Shown in pieces: positions 55,572-64,000 of a stretch of 64,000 nt of DNA. Source of the DNA: Tricholoma matsutake (lineage: Eukaryota > Basidiomycota > Agaricomycetes > Agaricales > Tricholomataceae). The notes beneath the pieces were generated by a model. It had not been told where the DNA came from, searched no databases, and saw only the letters and a program-made list of their open reading frames with translations. Numbering within the stretch: the stretch's first letter is position 1; each line of letters opens with the position of its first letter. The DNA lies in contig AP026538.1 in the NCBI GenBank assembly GCA_026075535.2, positions 3,162,001-3,226,000 on the forward strand. Reading direction: 5' to 3'. Both the position numbers and the translations under genes were made by a program.

Positions 55572-57138
55572 TTCTGTGGATAATATTGCAGTGCATTAGT
55601 AGCTCAAAATAAAGGGCCTAAATGTGGAATGAGTTTTTCTCTGGCATGTATGAGTACTGAGTCCAGTATGGTCCCACTTCTGGTGGCTTTATATGGCTTC
55701 ATTTTCTTGATTGCACAGTGAATCTGCTCATCAGTGATGTTTGTGAATGTCCACCATGGCATTGCGTATTGAGTATCACCATCATTTCTGGGTTCAGCGG
55801 TGGGAAGAATGTGTGATAGAAAAGCTGGCCCTTGCTTTTATTGTTGGTTGCCTCCCTTATCACCTGCTTTGTTACCGGGTCCTTGACTTGTAGCATTTGG
55901 ATTCTAGCTCTGCCTGCATCAGTTGCTGGTGACATTACTAGTTTACTTGCCTGCCAAATGCTCAATTCATCGATCCCCTCCAGCCATTCCACCCAGTGTT
56001 CCACTTTTGCTGTTCATATCATCTCTGAGTACCTGTTGCATTGTCATCAGTATTCCATGTGTACTGGGTGTTGGGCATTTTGATGGTGGTATTTTGATCT
56101 TCCCCCGAGTTGTCAGATCTTCTTCTCGTCTGCCAGTTCCTTTGTCCACCATCTCTTCAAGTATGGACTTGGTGTAGTTAGCTTGACGTGTTTTTTGATG
56201 GTGTTTTGTTATATTTTTGTTCAGGGTCTTGAGTTTGTTGTTAAATTCTTGTATGCTGCCTATTTCTGTGGGCGGTGGGATGTTAGTGAGGTCGTCTTTT
56301 GGGGTCTTTACCAGTTCTGTCCAGTCTGTTAATCTGAAGTTCCATCTCGGTTTCCATGTTGTCTTTGGTGCATGAATGTCAATTTGTGTCACGATTGGGT
56401 AGTGGTCTGTCTTTATTGGTCGTGTCAAGTCTTCTGTGTCGCACTTTATGATCGCATCCATGAGCCCTTCTGTACAAAAAATGTTGTCGATTCTTGTGTG
56501 GTTTCCAGTGCTATGCAATCATAAGGTTGGTATGAATGGGGGCAAGGCCATCTTCATGTTGTGTTGTCCTAGCATGTTCAGTAATGGCTGCATTAGTTCA
56601 AGGTTTTCCTTTGTGAAGAGGTGTGCATTCTGGGGTTTGTCCCACAATGGGTGGTGGCGGTTAAAGTCCCCCATCCATATGGTGTGTAATGGGCCTATTG
56701 TGTGTCACTGTCTTTCTTGATCTTGCATGAATGCAGATATGTGTGTCAGTGCATTGTTGTTGTCCCCATCATTGTATACATTGATAATGCATAGCATACC
56801 AAATTGGCCTTTTTTTCAACTGCCATTATGTCCAGATGATTGAAGTCGATTTGTTTCCATGCGTCTGTCAGAAGGTTAGTGTTGATAAGGATGGCAGACC
56901 TTGTGCTGTCTGGGTGTGTTTTATGTGTGTTGGGGTAGATTGTAGTCCAGTTGTGGTTCACCCATGTATTACCCTGGAAGTTGATGTACAGTTCTTGTAT
57001 CATGCATACATCATATGTGTTTTGTTTTAGGCTTTGTAGTAAGTTGAGTTGGCTTAGCAGGGATTTGTTGACATTTTGCTGCCGTATTTGTAGCGGTGAC
57101 AGGGTTTGTTCTTGTCTTTGGTTTTCAGACATAATCAA
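55572..57138 (-). pseudogene. LINE ORF2 endonuclease and linker to RT
   Basis: The frame starts MSENQRQEQTLSPLQIRQQN and shows the APE-type endonuclease motifs: DVCMIQELYI (catalytic Glu), MGDFNRHHPLW (near 56660), TRIDNIFC and TDHYPIVTQID (56380-56490). The linker to RT (FRLTDWTELV and following) is at 55967-56330. Stops occur near 56746 and between blocks. This enzyme nicks the target DNA for target-primed reverse transcription. Confidence 0.83.
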
Positions 57139-57149
57139 GGGGCATGTGT

Positions 57150-58030
57150 TCCCTGGCTGTTGGTGGTCTCACAGTATTTGTTGGCAGCGCCATGTCCTGT
57201 TTGTTCATGACTTGGTCTCCCCACCATACATTCCATTGTGGTGGGTTTTGCCATGCAGTCCTGCTTGGTTGGCTGGTTGGATGGGCACCATCAATGTAAT
57301 TATCAAGTGTCATTTGTGTCAGTCTTAGACTCTTACCAGCCATCCATTATCTGTTTGTCAGTTCTGCATGGTGGGGGGTCTACCGCATTGATGTTGGACT
57401 TTGTGCCAGTCATCCCTGAAGCTGTATTGGTTTCTCAGGTCTCTAGGGGGCACGTTCCAGTTTGTGTTTGAGTTGTGTTGGTGCTGCTGAAAGTCTGTGT
57501 ATGTGTCTGTCTCATTCAGTAATTGCCATGTGTGTGGAATCTCAGTTGGGAAATACTTGTACTTATTCTCTGGGATTCATGCTTGAATTTTTTCATTTTC
57601 TGCCTTGAATGCTGAGCAGTTCCTGTCCGCCGCTCTGTGTCCTCTGGCTCCCATACCTGTACAGTTAGTGCAGCAAAAGCTTGTCATGTCCATGATAGTG
57701 CACTGTGATGTTTGGTGCTGCTTGCCACAGCATGCACAGGTGTCATGTGTTGCTTTGCAATCCAGTACATAATGACCACTGGCACTTCAAGCATCTTTGC
57801 GGTTCAGTTAACATTTTACATATGTTTACGTGTTTCCCTTCAACAAATATGCCCCATTTGATTGCTAGGTTGTTTCTGTGTCAATTGTTGAAGCCGAATC
57901 ATACATAAGCCACCTTTTGGTTGCTGGTGCAGAGATGTGCTGGCTTGATGTATTTTGAGTATGCTATGACATTGGTGCTTAACACGCTGTCCTCTTCCAT
58001 ATTTGACGGTCAGTCTGACAGGTGACATCT
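57150..58030 (-). pseudogene. LINE ORF1 C-terminal half with zinc knuckles
   Basis: VIAYSKYIKPAHL, AIKWGIFVEGKHVNIC and RCLKCQ are followed by Cys-rich knuckles (CACCGKQHQTSQC, CCTNCTGMGARGHRAADRNC) and YKYFPTEIPHTWQL, the usual ORF1 end in Tad-like LINEs. It is interrupted by several stops. ORF1 proteins bind element RNA. Confidence 0.75.
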
Positions 58031-58109
58031 AGAGGGCCTCACATCCTTCCTCTGACTTGTGTTATACCTTCCAAAGCCTTTTAGTAGGTTTTGTTTGGGT
58101 TTCCAGGTT

Positions 58110-58890
58110 GAGCATCATCAGCAGCTAAAGGGCCAAAAGCACTAACTGATGGAATTAGGGCAGTCGCACTCCTTCTGACTGATGCAAACAGACAACAAGT
58201 GGCAGATGTGATCACAGCACCAGTCAGGGCACAACTAGACAAATACATGGAAACATTCACCACCAATGTAGAAATGATGTGTGACACGGTGGAACATGTA
58301 ATGGAAGCTGCAAAAGAAATAACTGGTAAACTGGACAACCTCAAAGATGGCTTCCAGGAAATGGTGGAACAGCTAATGCAAGCAACGCAAGATTTCACTG
58401 AGAAAACCACGGAAAACCTAGCAATGACAACACCACACCACACTCATCAAGCTACAATGTATGTGTCCATCACACAGCAACAGATCCCCACAGCACACGC
58501 ATCTGCAATAACAAGGGGAGATATCACCGATAAGCAAGTTTTAATACAAAAAGACAAAGATGCCACTGATAACACACTCGATCCTCTTTCAGAGAAAGAT
58601 TTAGTAGTAAAAGCTCACACCACTTTAGATCTCATGGGAATTGAAGCAGCCGACAAGCCTCCAGGAATGGCCTTCCTAGGAGCAAAGAAACTATGAAATG
58701 GGAGTGTACTCTACCAACTAAGCACCAGGGAGGCCGCGAGCTGGCTGAAACAGAATAAAGTACAAAAGTCCTTCATGGTGAACTATGGCAGCATGTCCAA
58801 TATGCACAACAAACTGTACTACATCATCACAGAATTTGTCCCCACCACCTTTGAAGCAGGGTCCAGCTACATACACGCAAAAATTCGTAA
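58110..58890 (+). pseudogene. LINE ORF1 N-terminal half, inverted relative to the rest
   Basis: On the plus strand, KALTDGIRAVALLLTDANRQ and VITAPVRAQLDKYMETF form a long helical, probably coiled-coil, N-terminus. After a stop at 58694-58696, LYQLSTREAASWLKQ, VQKSFMVNYG and LYYIITEFVPTTFEAGSSY match the ORF1 RNA-binding part. It ends at repeat R. It faces away from the ORF1 C-terminal half, which is on the minus strand from 58030. Confidence 0.75.
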
Positions 58891-58894
58891 AACA

Positions 58895-60042
58895 ACTGCT
58901 TGTCGAAGCAGTTCGAAGCTAAAAGAATGTGTTTCAAGGACATTCGAGGATTTTTGAGGAGTTGTGATATTTTTTGAGATGTTGCGATGATTTTTGAGAT
59001 GTTGCAATATTTTTCGAGGTGTTGCAATATTTTTCGAGGTGTTGCAATATTTTTCGAGGTGTTGCAATATTTTTCGAGGTGTTGCAATATTTTCTGAGAC
59101 GTTGCAATATTTTCAAGACGTTGCAATATTTTCGAGATGTCGCGACATTTTTCGAGGTTTTTTCAAAGAAGTTTCGAGGAATTTCGAGTGTGCAAATATG
59201 TTTGGATGCAAGATCGGGGGACTAGACGAGTAGTAGAAGCAAAGCAAAGGCAAATCGAGGGAAATGAGAGCAAAAATAGCATAATGCAAGGAATTTCAAG
59301 GAAGTTTAGTGTAAAACACCAAACTTCGGACTGAATAAGACTAAACTGAACTCTCAAATCACTGTGATTTGGGAGGAAGACGACGACTTTCTTGTTTTTC
59401 TTTGTATATAGTACATCTTTTTATATAAAATAAAGAAACTACCTAAAAAGGCTAGAGAACATGAGGCAAACATGCAGAAAACTCGAGGCAAAAGACAATA
59501 GATGTATATCAGAACAATAAAGAAAGACTAGAAAGGGTGAATATAACACATGATGAAGAAATAATAAGAAAGAATAGCTAAAAGTGGACTGTCCTTGTTA
59601 TAAATTGAATAAAACATTGGAAACTGCTTTGAGCGGATTGTATGCATGCACATGTGGTCAAAATGTGTTCAATATACTCGAGATAGTGTCCCATGTGTCC
59701 AGCATGCATCCAAAGATCGATTGAATAGGAAATACTGTGTCCGAAGATGTTTTTTGAGGTCCGAGGTTTTTTGAAGATTTTTGAAGTTTCTTTGGACTTT
59801 GTTCGTGGCCCGAAATCAGTGCGATATTGTTCAACAATGGTAGGGGATACATCTGGCATGTGTGCAATGACCATTTGGATAGTGATATAGTGTCCAATGT
59901 CAATTTTCGATGTTCAATGATTCTCGAAGTCAGTTGAGGAAATATTGGACTTGTTTGAAGGCCAATATCGCTGCAATATTGCTCGAAACTGGTTTGGAAC
60001 TCATCGACAGTGTTCCAAGTATATATCCTGAGCTGTACGAAG
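58895..60042 (+). repeat. Repeat R (second copy), constant 3' module of LINE chimeras
   Basis: This is colinear with 23231-24360 apart from the MITE there, and the minisatellite and some extra 3' sequence here. It starts ACTGCTTGTCGAAGC and ends GAGCTGTACGAAG. It is non-coding and rich in TTCGA/TCGAA motifs. It is joined to LINE DNA at both loci, to ORF1 N-terminal sequence here and to another LINE segment at 23 kb. Confidence 0.75.
58961..59158 (+). repeat. 20-bp minisatellite, ten units
   Basis: Units of GTTGCAATATTTTTCGAGGT and variants repeat from 58961 to 59158. Four units (59001-59080) are identical, and two of the others are 19 bp. The array is absent from the R copy at 23 kb, so it expanded after the copies separated. 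Confidence 0.95.
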
Positions 60043-60599
60043 GTCGGGGGAATTGTATTATGGTGGCCAAAGGCATATGAAGAATTTCGAAGTATTGCAA
60101 AGAATTTTGAAGCATTTTTGTGACTTTGTAGAGGTTCATAGAGGTTTGGAGAACTTCAGAGGGATTTGTATGGGTTCATAGAGCTTTGTAGAGGTCTGTA
60201 GAGCTTCATAGAGCTTTGACAATGATCATAGATGTGTTTTTCAAGCTTGAACAATGAGGTGGACCTATCACCGCCGCGCTCATGAGCTGTAAAAGTATGT
60301 AAGATAATGTTGGCAGATCAACAGGATTACCATGTATTAGGTATTCTTTTGCTGTCAAGAAGCTGATAGCCTGTTCTTTTATTCATACTTCAGTGGCTAT
60401 ACCCTCTGTGTTCTTGAGTTCTTTTTGTGTTTTTTTTTCATTGTCATTGCGCTTGTTTTTTGTCTTGTTTGTGGGGGTGTGGGTGCAGGTTGAGACATGA
60501 TGGTATGTACAGTACATGGGTTCTGCAGGATGTATATTGATGCTATTCTATCCCTTCATTCTGCCTCCTTCTCTTCTCCTTCAGTTCTATGAACCATGG
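60043..60599. other. No gene recognised; TTCATAGAG-rich repeats
   Basis: Short direct repeats of the type GTTCATAGAG(G/C)TTTG occur at about 60130-60220. The rest may be the degraded 3' half of Gypsy-D (a region after RNase H), but frames are too broken to be sure. Confidence 0.4.
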
Positions 60600-60639
60600 G
60601 AATTGTTGAGATGGTGGCAGTACGAGATCAAGGAACGTC

Positions 60640-62300
60640 CTTTGTGATCAATACGTCTGGACAATGCATCTTCTTTCCCTACTAAGCTTCCCACTTTATG
60701 GACTAGGTGAAAATTGAAACATGATAGGAATAGCACCTAATGTGCTTGCTATCGGTTAAGCTTTTTGGTGGACATGAAGTATTGCAAATTCTGATGATCT
60801 GTCTAGATCTCAATCTGATGCATACATCCCTCCAAATAATGTCTCCACACCTCCAACACTTGCATTATTCCCAACATCTCTTTGTCATGCACATCATAAT
60901 TCCTTTCCACATCATTCAACCCTCAGGATAAATATGCACAAGGATGCCATTTGTCATCTTTGCATAGCATTGATGATACCACTCCAGTAACAAAGTCAGA
61001 TGCATCTGATTCCACTCATAAGGGGCATGTGAAATCTACTGAGGCTAATATTGGTCCCTCCACAGACTTCCTCTTCAATTCTTCAAACACTGTCTGCTGC
61101 TGCTTCTCCCACCTCCACACTACTCCCTTTCACATAAGATTATGTAAGGGTGTGGCAATTTTAGAAAAATTGTGCACAAAGTGACAATAGTAATTTGCGA
61201 GTCTCAAAAAGGCTTGAACCTCCTTGATGTGGGTGGGTGCAGGCCTGTCAGTGATTGCCTGTACCTTAATTGGGTCCATCTTAATTGAAAATTCTGTCAG
61301 GGCTGATCAATAATCCCAGGAACTTGAACTTGCTTGCACCAAATACACATTTCTCTGGTTTCAAAAATAGATCATTCTCTGCTAATCTCCATAACACTTC
61401 TTGCACTATTGTCTCATAATTTTCTTCATCCTCCATAAATATCAGAATGTCATCAATAAATATTATCACCACACCCTTGTTGATTACATCCTTGATAATA
61501 TTGTTCATCATATTTTGGAAAGTTGGGGGACTGTTTGTCATCCCAAAAGACATGACAAGCAGCTTGAAGGATCCCTGGTGGGTGGCAAATGTGGCTTTCC
61601 ACTTATCTCCTCTTCTAATGTGTACATTATTGTATCCCCATCTTAGATCCAATTTTGTGAAGACTTTGGCTTTTCCCACTTTGTTGATAATTTCTGAAAT
61701 CAAGGGTAGGGGGTACATGTTCCTTACTGTCCACTCATTCAGATACCTATAGTCTGTACACATCCTCTTCCTCTGATCTTTTTTGGTACAAAGAACATTG
61801 GTGATGTCTGCAGGGATTTCAAAGGTCAGATGTATCCCTTGCATATTTGCTTGTTTAGGAATAGTGTTTCAAGGTCCAGTTGGGTTGCAGTCTTTTGCAG
61901 TCTTTTTAAAATTTAAACTGCCTCCTACTAGCTCAAACAATAAGATAAAATCATGAAAATATTTGAGCAGATAGATCTGGCCAAAGACTGGGGGGTCATC
62001 TCTGGAACATAAGGATTCTGGTCAGTTATTGTCAATATAATCACAAAATTTAATCATGGATAGAGAAGTGAAAATAATGGGGGGTCCTCTCTTTGATGAA
62101 ATGATTTCATCCAGTCATTGCAGAGATATGGCAAAACAGCAAAAGACTGGACCTTGAAACACTATAAATTAGGAAAGCATCAACTTCTTCTTGTTCCTTC
62201 AGAGATAATGGATACACTTTGATTTCTTCAGCACAAACCCCTGGCTTCATGATCCCATGGCTTCCACCCCAGCATCACTCAGACTCCTAATACTTGTGAT
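60640..62300 (-). pseudogene. Gypsy-D reverse transcriptase and RNase H
   Basis: RT reads VYPLSLKEQEEVDAFL (after 62168), then [12 protein letters not shown] sequence, [45 protein letters not shown] and the intact catalytic FIDDILIF (61281-61844). RNase H follows in broken frames, with LQYFMSTKKLNR and EDALSRRIDH (60640-60800). Confidence 0.83.
61862..62164. mobile_element. Non-autonomous hAT element, family N1 (copy c)
   Basis: It is 303 bp with ends TAGTGTTTCAAGGTCCAGT and, inverted, ACTGGACCTTGAAACACTA. The flanks TTTAGGAA (61854-61861) and ATTAGGAA (62168-62175) form an 8-bp duplication with one difference, leaving 3 unexplained bases at the right end. Removing it joins the Gypsy-D RT frame. 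Confidence 0.83.
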
Positions 62301-62509
62301 ATTCCTTCGGTACCCAATCCTCCACTGGCTTCTCCACACTCACTACATTCCTGTCCCACCACAAATTTCTCTGAACATTTGATCTTGATGTTCTTTCTTA
62401 ATCATGATCAGAACTTCCACATTTGGCATATCCTCATCCTCCACTTCCTCCATCATTACAGAATACTTCCTTGGACATTCTTCCTCCTTCCTCTACTTCT
62501 TCTCCTTTC

Positions 62510-62900
62510 TCACCTTCCTCCCAAACACATTACATTCTTTAGGACAGCAAGTGTTTGTACTTTCCCAGTCTTCCAATCAATTTCGGGATTATGCTTGTGT
62601 AACCATGGACATTCTATTATTAGATTGGTCTTCCCAAGATCACATACTTCAAATATGGCTTGCTCCTGATGGTCCTGATACCTCAGTGCCATAGTCACCT
62701 CCTTTTTAATAGTTCCTCCATGATTTATTGTTCGATCAATATTATACACCCACCATAATGGGTTGCAATAGCTTGTGCATGCTAATACTGTTTCTGATAA
62801 TTAAGGACTGATTAATAAATAATCCTGTAGCACTGCTGTCGAGCAATGCTCCCACATCAATTGCTGCATGTGTATCCACTGTCTTCAATCTTACAGTCAA
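62510..62900 (-). pseudogene. Gypsy-D protease
   Basis: GALLDSSATGLFI near 62830-62870 is the retropepsin active-site motif. YNIDRTINHGGTI, LGKTNLIIECPWLHKHNPEIDW (62510-62749) is the second half of the protease. Frames differ between the two parts. Confidence 0.78.
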
Positions 62901-62963
62901 AGTGATTTTGGGTTCTATTCAAGCAGAGCAAATAAAGAATTTAGGGGTTTTTGAAAATAGTGT

Positions 62964-64000
62964 TCACCAATTTTCATCATCACATGATTGAATTTTGTCT
63001 TCCTCAACTTTAATTTCCTTTTCAAAAATTCCCTGAGTTTCCTCTGATATTAGTACATTGTAATGGTTCTGGGTCACCAATGGGGAAACCTTCACTGGGA
63101 CTCTTCCACAAAATTCTGCTGCCTGGCTGCCTTTTTCCTGCTTCACTTCCTCGATTGTAGCTTCCCTAATCTGTCTCTTCTGCTTGTAATTCCTAGAAAT
63201 ATGTCCTAACTGCCCACAGTTAAAACATCTGAGTGGGCAACATCTCCCTGCTTGATCAACCTCCATAGCATCTGGTGCAGATGGCGCCACAACACTAGGT
63301 ATCACTGCCATGGCCAGTGGCTGTGCCCCTGGGGTTTGCACTTCTGATTGTGCCTGAGGTACCTTTCCTTTCTCAGTCTTTCCCCCTGATGGCTTTCCAA
63401 ATTTACTACTTCTGTGCATCAACTTTGATTTGGCCTGTTGCTGATCAAGGTGCATAGCTCAATTGTACCACTCATCCAACTTCTCGAGCATAGAGGGTAA
63501 TCAATAGATAGACTTGAATAATGAAGGATTTAATCCTGCTTTCAAGAATTCTACCAATCCAGCCTCTCCTATATCCATCTGCAAAGCTTCTGCTTTAAAC
63601 TGCAGAATAAACTTGTCTGCCATTAAGGAACCTTGGCACATAGTTTTTAGTTCAGCATTAGCTGTTGCCTTTGGATTAGGATCCCCAAACTAAGCTTCCA
63701 AAATTCCTTGAAGGTCACAAATGGTTTGTTTCCCATGGCAATTTGATTAATAGCCTCATTTCTCCAGAACTGTGCTCCCCCCCCCTGGATGTATGAGAGA
63801 GCAAACATTATCCTAGACTCAGCTGTACAAAACTCTGGCTTCCTCCCATGAATATGCAATACTATAGAGCTGATGAACAGTTTTGTATTTTCTATGGTAC
63901 CATCAAAGATTTGTGGGGGCATGTACTTAGGTAAGCACACTTTTCCATTTTCAGACTCCTTTGGTGCCTGCACATCATCCTGTCCACCATCACCCCCATC
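62964..64000 (-). pseudogene. Gypsy-D gag, partial
   Basis: At 63647-63973 a Gag domain with KLFISSIVLHIHGRKPEF, MFALSYIQGGGAQFW and FKEFWKLSLG runs towards the right edge. At 62964-63455 a basic/proline-rich tail has the zinc knuckle CFNCGQLGHISRNYK, whose last Cys is Tyr. A stop and frame change lie between (63456-63690). Confidence 0.78.

Larger units (their letters stand above)
53046..58125 (-). mobile_element. Tad1-like LINE retrotransposon, decayed
   Basis: In minus orientation this holds the end of ORF1 with CCHC knuckles, then ORF2 with an apurinic-type endonuclease, reverse transcriptase and RNase H, the layout of fungal Tad1-clade LINEs. The 3' UTR probably continues across the N2 insertion to about 51540. 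The 5' end is at about 58125, where the sequence meets an ORF1 N-terminal fragment in the opposite orientation. Stops and frameshifts are frequent. Confidence 0.85.
60600..64000 (-). mobile_element. Gypsy-D: third Ty3/Gypsy family, cut by the window edge
   Basis: Minus-strand gag, protease, RT and RNase H lie in order from 64000 down to about 60600. No LTR is seen in the window. Gag begins beyond the right edge. Sequence differs clearly from Gypsy-A/B (FIDDILIF instead of YMDDILIF). A small hAT-type insertion splits RT at 61862-62164. Confidence 0.85.

Noticed and set aside
58961..59158. Regular 20-bp repeat array considered as CRISPR-like
   Set aside because: Units are contiguous with no spacers, and the window is clearly eukaryotic. 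It is a minisatellite.
1..64000. Classical RIP as the mutation process
   Set aside because: The visible stop codons and active-site changes fit CpG to TpG/CpA. I do not see a dominant CpA to TpA pattern, but I could not count dinucleotides.

Overview
The window looks like a piece of a repeat-choked fungal chromosome, most probably a mushroom-forming basidiomycete (Agaricomycetes). The reasons are 40-90 bp spliceosomal introns in every host gene, a basidiomycete-type CCCH/HVNLVDLV protein, HPC2 and ECM14 orthologues with basidiomycete-like features, and a Tad1-like LINE, chromoviral Gypsy, Copia and hAT elements of the kind that fill such genomes. The species cannot be named from the sequence alone. 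Only three intact host genes can be supported. Almost everything else is nested, decayed transposable elements.

Layout. 1-3194: a 5'-truncated Copia element (Copia-A) ending in one LTR. 4001-8346: a host island with two close, co-oriented minus-strand genes, an HPC2/ubinuclein subunit of the HIR histone chaperone (9 exons, 613 aa) and an ECM14-type M14 carboxypeptidase-like pseudoenzyme (10 exons including a 7-nt micro-exon, 470 aa). 9756-32305: two tandem decayed hAT transposase copies (hAT-A). The second is split by Copia-B (12808-26287, TSD CAAAG) and by another hAT (hAT-B, 27005-32270, TSD CATACAAC). Copia-B is itself split by Gypsy-A (15873-23093, TSD CCTGG) and by a LINE-derived composite (23099-24428) that carries a TA-flanked MITE.

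32731-36208: scrambled remains of a group III histidine kinase, then an intact CCCH zinc-finger gene (3 exons, 214 aa). 36685-51070: Copia-C, interrupted by a non-autonomous hAT (38132-40056), a CACTA-like MITE (40698-41103) and Gypsy-B (41443-49139, TSD AAAAT). 51085-60042: a Gypsy integrase scrap, a minus-strand Tad1-like LINE (with a hAT-type insertion at 51681-53037), a head-to-head LINE ORF1 fragment fused to the same 3' repeat seen at 23231, and a 20-bp minisatellite. 60600-64000: a third Gypsy family (Gypsy-D) running off the right edge, with one small hAT insertion.

How the elements work. The two Gypsy copies form one chromovirus family that appears to self-prime reverse transcription, because a 12-nt PBS is complementary to the predicted RNA 5' end. 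The Copia-B/C family instead has a PBS matching the anticodon stem-loop of initiator tRNA-Met (half-tRNA priming). Decay is dominated by CpG to TpG/CpA change. It turns arginine CGA codons into TGA stops and catalytic aspartates into asparagine.

The least expected signals are an array of short hairpins sharing an AAGCC loop in the Gypsy 5' leader, tandem hairpin-plus-intron units inside a non-autonomous hAT element, and MINE-like LINE/repeat chimeras.
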